Shown piece after piece: positions 1 to 5,001 of a stretch of DNA of 8,269 bases (the stretch's first letter is position 1; every line of letters starts with the position of its first letter). A program made the translations under genes and the position numbers. The notes under the pieces were generated by a model. The model saw only the letters and a program-made list of their open reading frames with translations. It did no database searches and was not told the origin of the DNA. Source of the DNA: Desulfuromonadales bacterium (GTDB lineage Bacteria > Desulfobacterota > Desulfuromonadia > Geobacterales > Pseudopelobacteraceae); NCBI GenBank assembly GCA_015688915.1, contig JAATGX010000018.1:1-8269 (forward strand), in the 5' to 3' direction.

Positions 1-548
1 CCGGTTCGTCCATCATGCCCCAGAAGAAGAACCCGGATGTGCCCGAGTTGGTGCGGGGCAAGACCGGCCGGGTGTACGGCAATCTGATGGCGCTTCTGAC
101 CGTGATGAAATCGCTGCCGCTGGCCTATAACAAGGACATGCAGGAGGACAAGGAACCGCTGTTTGACACCATCGACACGGTCAAGGGAAGCCTCAAGATC
201 TTTGCCGACATGATCGCCGGGATGCGCGTCAATGAAGGGCGGATGCGTCGGGCCGCCGAATACGGCTTTTCAACGGCAACCGACGTGGCCGACTATCTGG
301 TGCGCAAGGGACTGCCGTTCCGCGATGCCCATGAGGCGGTGGGAAACGCCGTGAAATACTGTATCGAGAACGAGATGGACATCTCCGGATTGTCCCTGGC
401 CGAGTGGCAGCTCTTTTCGCCGCACTTCGGTGACGACATCTTTGCGGCCATCACCGTCGAGGCCAGCGTCAATGCCCGCAACGTGCCGGGCGGGACGGCG
501 CGGAAGCAGGTCTGGAGCGAGATTGTCCGCTGCCGGGAAGGGAAGTAG
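1..548 (+). CDS. argH: Argininosuccinate lyase, C-terminal part (5' end outside window)
   Basis: Catalyses the last step of arginine biosynthesis in the cytoplasm: argininosuccinate to arginine plus fumarate. The reading frame is already open at base 3, and its first residues GSSIMPQKKNPD (bases 3-38) are the fumarase/aspartase superfamily signature; the mobile serine loop bearing the catalytic Ser is in this motif. The MQEDKEPLFD segment that follows is also typical of ArgH. About 181 residues remain, against roughly 460 in a full protein, so the N-terminal 60% is missing because of the window edge, not because of a break in the gene. The ATG at 15 is an internal Met of the signature, not a start. 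The stop is TAG at 546-548. No hairpin with a T-run follows directly; a long inverted repeat begins 19 bases later. Identification is secure. Confidence 0.96.
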   Translation, partial: GSSIMPQKKNPDVPELVRGKTGRVYGNLMALLTVMKSLPLAYNKDMQEDKEPLFDTIDTVKGSLKIFADMIAGMRVNEGRMRRAAEYGFSTATDVADYLVRKGLPFRDAHEAVGNAVKYCIENEMDISGLSLAEWQLFSPHFGDDIFAAITVEASVNARNVPGGTARKQVWSEIVRCREGK

Positions 549-567
549 GCAAAAGATCGGATGCCAT

Positions 568-704
568 CTGCCACGGAGACACAGAGACACAGAGGAAAAT
601 CAGAAACGGTAACAAATCGTATCGCACAGAGCCCACAACGTTCACGAAGGGTCGTCGGTTTGGTTCGTACAGATCTTCACCGTGTCTCTGTGTCTCCGTG
701 GCAG
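568..704. repeat. 137-bp element with perfect 23-bp terminal inverted repeats
   Basis: Bases 568-590 (starting CTGCCACGGAGACACAG) are the exact reverse complement of 682-704 (ending CTCCGTGGCAG), with 91 bases between. Just inside the arms the similarity continues imperfectly. The arms carry an internal GAGACACAGAGACACAG periodicity. From memory, sequences of this kind (CCACGGAGACACAGAGACACAG) are scattered between genes in many environmental bacterial genomes and give rise to spurious predicted peptides containing HRDTE or SVSPW; both appear here when the arms are translated. There is no transposase and no coding potential. I did not see flanking target-site duplications. A MITE-like or REP-like dispersed element is the best reading; copy number cannot be judged from one window. 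Confidence 0.8.
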
Positions 705-708
705 GAGG
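703..708 (+). promoter_or_regulatory. Ribosome binding site that decides the start of the ExeA-like gene
   Basis: AGGAGG lies 10 bases before ATG 719. Its first two bases are the last two of the right arm of the inverted-repeat element. The in-frame GTG at 698 lies upstream of this site, inside the repeat, so it is rejected; an in-frame TTG at 713 is only 4 bases away and less likely. Confidence 0.7.
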
Positions 709-718
709 TCTGTTGAGA

Positions 719-1606
719 ATGTACTGCGAATTCTTCGGCTTCAGCGAAAAACCGTTCACCATCACGCCCAACCCGAATTTCATCTACCTGAGCGGAATCC
801 ACCGGGAGGCGTTTGCCCATCTGCTCTACGGCATCGACAGCCACGCCGGGTTCATTGCCCTGACCGGCGAGGTGGGGACCGGCAAGACCACGGTGCTGCG
901 CACGCTACTCTCCCAGCTCGATCCAGAGAAGTATCGCAGTGCCTTGATATTCAATCCATGCCTGTCCCGCGGACAACTTCTGGCGAATGTCTGCGAGGAG
1001 TTCGGAATCCAGCCGGCAAAAAAGACCGGCCTTGCCTATCATGAGGCCCTCAACAGGTATCTTTTGGAGCAGAACAGCGCCGGCAGAACGGTGGTGCTGG
1101 TAATCGACGAGGCCCAGAACCTGAAACCCGAGGTGTTGGAACAGATCAGGCTGATCTCCAACCTGGAGACGGAACGGGATAAACTGATCCAGATCATCCT
1201 GGCCGGCCAGCCGGAACTGGAAGATGTCCTGTCCCGCCATGACCTGCGTCAGCTCAGTCAACGCATCACGGTCCGCTGCCGGTTGACGCCCATGAACCTG
1301 CATGATACCGGCGATTATATCAATCACCGGATCAGGGTTTCGGGCAGCCGCATTCCGGGGCTGTTTTCCGGCGGGGCGGTCAAAAAGATCTACCGTTTTT
1401 CCCGGGGAACCCCCCGACTGATCAATGTTGCCTGCGAGCAGGCATTGCTGATGGCCTGGACACGGGAAAGCCTTGTCGTGACCCCCTCCATCGCTGCCCA
1501 GGTCATTAAGCAGGTTGCTGCCGAGGCACGGCAGGGTTTCAGCCGCCGCGGTCTGTTGCGGCGCGTCAGCAGGTGGCTTTTTGCCGGAAAGAGACGCACA
1601 TTATGA
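719..1606 (+). CDS. gspA: ExeA/GspA-family AAA ATPase (secretion-system assembly)
   Basis: A 295-residue ATPase of the ExeA/GspA family, which in type II secretion works with GspB to place the secretin ring through the peptidoglycan. The N-terminus MYCEFFGFSEKPF followed by TPNPNFIYL and HREAFAHLLYGI is the family hallmark and fixes the start at ATG 719, supported by AGGAGG upstream. Walker A is GEVGTGKT (residues 50-57), Walker B LVIDEA (127-132); ILAGQPEL (160-167), the LRQLSQRI stretch (176-183) and GTPRLINVACEQAL near the C-terminus are sensor/arginine-finger regions of the AAA fold. Aeromonas ExeA is about 550 residues with a transmembrane segment and a C-terminal peptidoglycan-binding domain; both are absent here, and the protein ends in a basic tail. 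It overlaps the next gene by 4 bases (ATGA), so the two are translationally coupled. No T2SS core gene is in view; a related exopolysaccharide or MSHA-pilus role is possible. Confidence 0.85.
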   Translation: MYCEFFGFSEKPFTITPNPNFIYLSGIHREAFAHLLYGIDSHAGFIALTGEVGTGKTTVLRTLLSQLDPEKYRSALIFNPCLSRGQLLANVCEEFGIQPAKKTGLAYHEALNRYLLEQNSAGRTVVLVIDEAQNLKPEVLEQIRLISNLETERDKLIQIILAGQPELEDVLSRHDLRQLSQRITVRCRLTPMNLHDTGDYINHRIRVSGSRIPGLFSGGAVKKIYRFSRGTPRLINVACEQALLMAWTRESLVVTPSIAAQVIKQVAAEARQGFSRRGLLRRVSRWLFAGKRRTL

Positions 1607-2367
1607 GCTATATCCTCGATGCCTTGAAAAAACTGGAAAGCGAAAAGTCAAAAAAGTCGCGTAGCGATGGCATGGTGAACATTGCCGGGGCACTGTTGAG
1701 GGATGAGCCGCGGCGAGCCTCCTCGGGGTCGGGGATTGCCTGGAAGGTTGCCGCTGTGGTCGTGTCCGCATCCCTGGCGACGTTTGCCGCGACCTGGTTT
1801 GTGCTGCACGCCGACAAGAAGCAAGAGCGCCCCAAGTCTCCCCCCATTATGCAAACGCCGCCTGTCGCACGAGTCGCTCCACCGGTCGCATCACCTCCCG
1901 TGGCCCCCGTGCAACCGCCGTCCGCCCCCGTGCCGTCTCCGGAGGCTCCGGAGGCTCCGGAGGCTCCGGCACCCGCAACAAAGCCGCCAACACCATCCGT
2001 TCTACCCCCGAAACCCCAGGCGGTCGTGCCCTCCGCCTCTGTTGCTGATGACGATGTTTCCGTCGGAAAGCAGGTTGAACGGCCCAAGAAGCAGAAAAAA
2101 CAAGATGTTCGGTCTGTTGCCGCGGAGCGGCCCGAGGCTCAGACCCTGAGCCCCGCCCCCGCCGATATCAAGGTTTCCGGAATTGCCTGGCAAGACGAAC
2201 GCAACGCCCGGCGGGCTGTCGTAAACGGATTTCTCCTGCATGAGGGGAGTGTGGTGTCCGGTGCCAGGGTAACGGATATTCTCAAGGACCGGGTCCGTTT
2301 CTCCTCCGGCGACAAGAACTTTGAAGTCCCACTCCTGATGTCCATTGTGCCGGGGGCCGCTAAGTGA
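1603..2367 (+). CDS. gspB: GspB/PulB-type general secretion protein B
   Basis: A 254-residue inner-membrane protein, the expected partner of the upstream ATPase. The start MSYILDALKKLESEK is the typical GspB opening and fixes ATG 1603, which overlaps the ATPase stop. Residues 1-40 are charged and cytoplasmic; 45-68 form one transmembrane helix; about 75-150 are a Pro/Ala-rich linker able to span the periplasm, containing a threefold Glu-Ala-Pro repeat; residues 189-254 are the conserved C-terminal domain, with SGIAWQDERNARRAVVNG, EGSVVSGARV and DRVRFSSGDKNFEVPL. In the known systems GspA/ExeA and GspB/ExeB form a complex that recruits the secretin. Because the ATPase lacks its own peptidoglycan-binding part, the periplasmic reach here depends on this protein. 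A lipoprotein gene follows after 14 bases. Confidence 0.85.
   Translation: MSYILDALKKLESEKSKKSRSDGMVNIAGALLRDEPRRASSGSGIAWKVAAVVVSASLATFAATWFVLHADKKQERPKSPPIMQTPPVARVAPPVASPPVAPVQPPSAPVPSPEAPEAPEAPAPATKPPTPSVLPPKPQAVVPSASVADDDVSVGKQVERPKKQKKQDVRSVAAERPEAQTLSPAPADIKVSGIAWQDERNARRAVVNGFLLHEGSVVSGARVTDILKDRVRFSSGDKNFEVPLLMSIVPGAAK
1942..1968 (+). repeat. Three tandem 9-bp units inside gspB
   Basis: GAGGCTCCG occurs three times in perfect tandem, in frame, encoding Glu-Ala-Pro three times in the Pro-rich linker of GspB. The unit is a multiple of three, so copy change would alter linker length without a frameshift. Confidence 0.9.
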
Positions 2368-2381
2368 TCGAGAGGTGTCCC

Positions 2382-3137
2382 ATGCGCCGTTTGTGGCTGT
2401 TACTCGTCATACCGCTGCTGCTCGCTGCCTGCGGCAAGAAGGGGCCGCTGATCTATCCCGACCTGTTGGTGCCGGAGCCGCCGGCCACGGTTACGCTCCG
2501 CCAAAGCGGGGTTGGTATGAAACTCTCCTTTGTTCTGCCCCAGAAAGACCTGGCCGGCCATCCTCTCACGGACTTGGCCGGGGTCAAGGTCCTCAAACGC
2601 GAAACACTGAATCAGGGAGAGGAATGTAATGCCTGCACGGACGCCTTTCGTCTTTTCAGGACGTTGTACGTAGATATTCAGGACGACAGCGTTCGACGCT
2701 ACGGTAGCATGATCATGGTTTTGGATAGTGATGTGACGGCTACCAGAAATTATGCCTACCGGGTTGTATCTTTTACGAAGCAGGGTGTGGAGGGGCAGGG
2801 ATCGGCTCCGGTTACGGCGGTCATGGTGCCACCGCCCCGGTCGCCCGTTCTCACCGCGATCCCCGCGCCCACGGAAATCGTGCTGCAATTTGACGGTCGC
2901 CCCGCCATGGGCACCTTTGTGGGCTACAACCTGTATCGTGTCCCCAAAGGCGAGGCCATGCCGTTTCTGCCGTTGAACAAGGAACCATTGCCGGGCAACA
3001 GCTACACCGACAGCGGCCTTGATCGCCGCCTGACTTACCGTTATGCGGCCAGAACGGTTGTGCGGATGCCGACCGGCGAACTGGTCGAGAGCAGCCTGTC
3101 GAACCCGGTGGAAGCTGCGTTGAAGGATGATGAGTGA
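2382..3137 (+). CDS. Lipoprotein with LptM-like N-terminus and fibronectin-III-like domains
   Basis: A 251-residue predicted lipoprotein. The signal peptide MRRLWLLLVIPLLLAAC has an ideal lipobox L-A-A-C with the lipidated Cys at 17; residue +2 is Gly, which does not match the inner-membrane retention signal, so an outer-membrane location is likely. The start ATG 2382 is chosen over the in-frame GTG at 2364 because it gives the correct signal length and has GAGAGG (2370-2375) 6 bases upstream. The mature N-terminus CGKKGPLIYP matches the motif of LptM/YifL, a small lipoprotein that helps fold the LPS translocon LptDE. LptM itself is only about 60-70 residues; here the body has two beta-rich segments resembling fibronectin type III repeats, with NYAYRVVSF and GYNLYRVPKGE/LTYRYAARTV as typical strands. 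Two Cys (CNAC, about residues 83-86) could form a disulfide. It is third in the operon with gspA-gspB and ends before a strong terminator. The function is not established; the LptM link rests on the short motif only. Confidence 0.8.
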   Translation: MRRLWLLLVIPLLLAACGKKGPLIYPDLLVPEPPATVTLRQSGVGMKLSFVLPQKDLAGHPLTDLAGVKVLKRETLNQGEECNACTDAFRLFRTLYVDIQDDSVRRYGSMIMVLDSDVTATRNYAYRVVSFTKQGVEGQGSAPVTAVMVPPPRSPVLTAIPAPTEIVLQFDGRPAMGTFVGYNLYRVPKGEAMPFLPLNKEPLPGNSYTDSGLDRRLTYRYAARTVVRMPTGELVESSLSNPVEAALKDDE

Positions 3138-3161
3138 GGCACGGCATGTGGTGAGGGCAAC

Positions 3162-3192
3162 AAAAAAGGCATCCGTTTCCGGATGCCTTTTT
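3162..3192. terminator. Bidirectional intrinsic terminator
   Basis: A perfect 8-bp stem, GGCATCCG (3168-3175) with CGGATGCC (3180-3187), closes a TTTC loop. It is flanked by six A on the left and five T on the right, so it works on both strands. It sits between the stops of the convergent lipoprotein gene (3137) and atpE (3221) and ends both transcripts. Confidence 0.95.
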
Positions 3193-3220
3193 CAATGGGA
3201 ACTGATGGGGTGATCAATAA

Positions 3221-3496
3221 TTACTTGGCAACGGTTTCAGCCAGTTTGGTTGCGATCTCTTTGTAGGGGTTGGCGAACAGGATGATCAGACAGACAACCA
3301 GGGCGTAGATGGCCAGGGACTCGATCATGGCCAGACCGATCATCATGGTGGTCAGGATCTTGCCGGAAGCACCGGGGTTGCGGGAAACGCCTTCAACGGC
3401 GCTTTTAACTGCCAGGCCCTGACCAATGCCGGTGCCCAGGGTGCCCAGTGCCATGCCGATACCTGCTGCCAGAACGCACATCGTGAAAAAGCTCAT
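3221..3496 (-). CDS. atpE: F0F1 ATP synthase subunit c (rotor ring)
   Basis: A 91-residue proteolipid forming the rotating ring of the membrane sector. Two transmembrane helices (about 6-31 and 48-74) are joined by a polar loop with the conserved R39-N40-P41. Helix 1 carries the Gly-rich packing motif GMALGTLGTGIGQG; helix 2 has the ion-binding carboxylate E59 in GLAMIESLAIYALVV. The site contains Q26, E59, S60 and Y64, ligands seen in sodium-binding rings, but Leu replaces the Thr that holds the bound water and Thr replaces the helix-1 Pro, so ion specificity is open. The start is ATG at 3496, with GAGAGGAG 8 bases upstream on the minus strand. The gene lies last in the operon, 129 bases after atpB, and ends 28 bases before the shared terminator. 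Confidence 0.97.
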   Translation of the reverse strand: MSFFTMCVLAAGIGMALGTLGTGIGQGLAVKSAVEGVSRNPGASGKILTTMMIGLAMIESLAIYALVVCLIILFANPYKEIATKLAETVAK

Positions 3497-3564
3497 CTTT
3501 ACTTCTCCTCTCTTCTTTGGGTTAGTATCCTAAACAGTATAGGATTGAAAAACAGTGAATGGGG

Positions 3565-3623
3565 ATCAGGAACCGGGGACTGGCGAAAAGCTTTAAACCA
3601 ATCCCCAGTCCTTGGTCCCTGAT
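3565..3623. repeat. 19-bp imperfect inverted repeat between atpB and atpE
   Basis: The arm 3565-3583 (ATCAGGAACCGGGGACTGG) and the arm 3605-3623 (CCAGTCCTTGGTCCCTGAT) pair at 16 of 19 positions around a 21-base loop. The right arm ends just two bases outside the atpB stop codon, so the hairpin would form directly after atpB in the minus-strand transcript. There is no T-run after it on that strand, so it is unlikely to be a simple terminator. The GGGGACTGG/CCAGTCC(C) composition resembles intergenic repeats that recur in some genomes; whether it does so here needs a genome search. It may stabilise or process the mRNA. Confidence 0.75.
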
Positions 3624-3625
3624 TT

Positions 3626-4315
3626 TTAATGCGCCTCTTCGAGCGAGCCCTGGATGTAGATCATGGCCAGCAACATGAAGACGAATGCCTGGATAAAGGA
3701 TACCAGCACGCCCATCAACATCATCGGCAGCGGCACCAGGAACGGCGCCAGGCCGAAGAAGATCATCAGCACCAGCTCGTGGCCGTTCATATTGCCGAAG
3801 AGACGCAGTGTGAGCGATACCGGGCGGCTCAGGTGGCCGATGACCTCGATGAAGAACATGATCGGCGCCAGCCAGGCGATGGGACCCATGAAGTGTTTCA
3901 GGTAGTGCAGGCCGTGGTGTTTGATCCCCACGACATGGGTGGACAGAAAGACGATGACGGCACAGGCCGCGGTGGTGTTGATATTGGCGGTGGGAGGGAA
4001 GAAACCGGGAACCAGACCAATCAGGTTGGACACCAGAATAAAGATGGCCAGGGTTGCCACCAGGGGGAAAAAGGGGCGGCCATGTTCGCCCATGGTTTCG
4101 ACGATCATGTTCTCTATACCGCCGACCACCACTTCCATGAAGTTCTGCAGGCCCCCGGGTATGGATTTGAGCGACTTGGTGGCCAGGACAGAGACGACCA
4201 GCAGCAAGACGATGATCAACCACGTGTAGGCAATGGCATCGGCACTGGCCTCGTTGACATGAAGCGGTTCGAGCAGTTTGCGAAAAAATTCGAGAAACAG
4301 CAAGGGGTGAACCAT
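3626..4315 (-). CDS. atpB: F0F1 ATP synthase subunit a (proton channel)
   Basis: A 229-residue integral membrane stator subunit that provides the ion half-channels against the c-ring. The essential Arg is R171 in SLTLRLFGNMNGHEL (equivalent to E. coli R210); E157 in the preceding helix and Q209 in SFIQAFVFMLLAMIYI are the other conserved polar residues. Several hydrophobic helices are seen (about 31-46, 85-107, 114-131, 146-162, 173-205, 206-223). The length fits the short bacterial type (E. coli has 271). The start is ATG at 4315, preceded 8 bases upstream by AGGAGG; an upstream in-frame start at 4402 would add 29 residues inside atpI that are not part of the family. The gap to the atpI stop is only 4 bases, so its ribosome site lies in the end of atpI. 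Confidence 0.97.
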   Translation of the reverse strand: MVHPLLFLEFFRKLLEPLHVNEASADAIAYTWLIIVLLLVVSVLATKSLKSIPGGLQNFMEVVVGGIENMIVETMGEHGRPFFPLVATLAIFILVSNLIGLVPGFFPPTANINTTAACAVIVFLSTHVVGIKHHGLHYLKHFMGPIAWLAPIMFFIEVIGHLSRPVSLTLRLFGNMNGHELVLMIFFGLAPFLVPLPMMLMGVLVSFIQAFVFMLLAMIYIQGSLEEAH

Positions 4316-4319
4316 GGAG

Positions 4320-4703
4320 CTAACCTCCTGTGCGCAGGGCACGATATAGTGAAAGTGCGATAATAGTGGCGATAATGACCGACAGGCCCACCAGCAGACC
4401 AATCAGCGAGAACCATCCCGAAATTATGAGCAGATAGAGTATCAGGCCGGTCACGGCGATGCGTGCGACAAACCGCATCTGGGCATACAGGTTCGGTTTT
4501 GCGGGAAGCAAACCGAGTATCCGCTGGAGGACGTTGCGCATCCAAGTGAAGTTGACTGTGGCGATGATACCGCCCGCCAGTATCCCCAACCCGGTCTTCA
4601 CCGAGAAGAGTGCGAAACCGGCAAGGGTCAAAACCGCCGTTAGTGCCAGACTTCCCTTGATGATGACAGGAAAGAGGTTTTCCTCATTGATCCTTGCCAT
4701 CAT
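4320..4703 (-). CDS. atpI: ATP synthase subunit I family protein
   Basis: A 127-residue membrane protein with four predicted helices (about 12-32, 35-55, 76-95, 97-119), in the position and with the size of AtpI. AtpI proteins assist c-ring assembly, and with AtpZ have been proposed to transport magnesium or calcium. The hydrophobic layout and the GLGILAGGIIATVNFTWM segment (Gly-rich helix followed by Asn) fit the ATP_synt_I family; the family is poorly conserved, so context carries much of the call. The start is ATG at 4703 (a second Met follows at once), with AAGGAG 10 bases upstream. The first 20 bases overlap the end of atpZ, indicating translational coupling. Confidence 0.85.
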   Translation of the reverse strand: MMARINEENLFPVIIKGSLALTAVLTLAGFALFSVKTGLGILAGGIIATVNFTWMRNVLQRILGLLPAKPNLYAQMRFVARIAVTGLILYLLIISGWFSLIGLLVGLSVIIATIIALSLYRALRTGG

Positions 4704-4920
4704 CCCGGTGAATCTCCTTGCCGGCGATCACGTAGATATTCCTGAATCCCGCTGCGATCCCGATAAACAAAAAAATATAAAAGAACCAGGGTTTCGTGCC
4801 GAACCAGCGGTCAAGTGTCAGGCCGAACCACACGCCGATGCCGATGGCCAGCGCAACCGAGATGCCCATGCTGGAAACCATGGCCAGACTGCGCAGCAGA
4901 TCTTTTTTGTCACGGTCCAT
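4684..4920 (-). CDS. atpZ: AtpZ-type small membrane protein of the ATP synthase operon
   Basis: A 78-residue protein with two transmembrane helices (about 13-34 and 44-62). The pattern GxxxG...LDRWFGTKPWF followed by GIAAGFRNIY is the hallmark of the AtpZ (ATPase gene 1) family. AtpZ acts with AtpI, by report as a divalent-cation channel supplying the ATP synthase. The start is ATG at 4920; upstream there is only a modest GAGG (4931-4934) 10 bases away. It is the first gene of the F0 set, 81 bases after hemL, and that gap contains a good promoter candidate. The 3' end overlaps atpI by 20 bases. Confidence 0.88.
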   Translation of the reverse strand: MDRDKKDLLRSLAMVSSMGISVALAIGIGVWFGLTLDRWFGTKPWFFYIFLFIGIAAGFRNIYVIAGKEIHRDDGKDQ

Positions 4921-4957
4921 TGGTCGTCAGCCTCATGCCAGCTCAGAACCGGTATTC

Positions 4958-4985
4958 CTTATCACAGCCTGTATACAGATGTCAA
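4958..4985 (-). promoter_or_regulatory. Predicted sigma-70 promoter for atpZ-atpI-atpB-atpE
   Basis: On the minus strand, TTGACA (4980-4985, perfect -35) is followed after 16 bases by GATAAG (4958-4963, 4 of 6 to the -10 consensus). It would start transcription near 4951, about 30 bases before atpZ. It lies just outside the hemL stop, so the F0 genes could be expressed independently of hemL. The spacer holds the palindrome CTGTATACAG. Confidence 0.6.
4969..4978. promoter_or_regulatory. Palindrome CTGTATACAG in the atpZ promoter spacer (candidate operator)
   Basis: A perfect 10-bp palindrome located between the -35 and -10 hexamers of the predicted atpZ promoter, the classical place for a repressor site. 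Nine of its bases, TGTATACAG, recur exactly at 6499-6507 in the nuoA leader. The regulator is unknown. Confidence 0.5.
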
Positions 4986-5001
4986 ACGAAATAAACGTGG
5001 A

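Noticed and set aside
698..718. GTG start at 698 for the ExeA-like protein
   Set aside because: It lies within the repeat arm and upstream of the AGGAGG site; the family N-terminus begins at ATG 719.
469..783. Open frames on both strands across the repeat, with HRDTE and SVSPW peptides
   Set aside because: They are translations of the inverted-repeat arms and parts of argH or the ATPase gene in wrong frames; no ribosome site and no family resemblance.
1573..1602. GTG start at 1573 for GspB
   Set aside because: The conserved GspB opening MSYILDALKKL begins at ATG 1603, which overlaps the upstream stop as expected for coupled genes.
3629..4363. Plus-strand open frame (244 codons) antisense to atpB
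   Set aside because: Its Asp/His/Gln/Gly-rich sequence is the mirror of a hydrophobic membrane protein; atpB is certain on the opposite strand.
4316..4402. Extended start for atpB at 4402
   Set aside because: The added residues lie within atpI and are not conserved in subunit a; ATG 4315 has a strong ribosome site.
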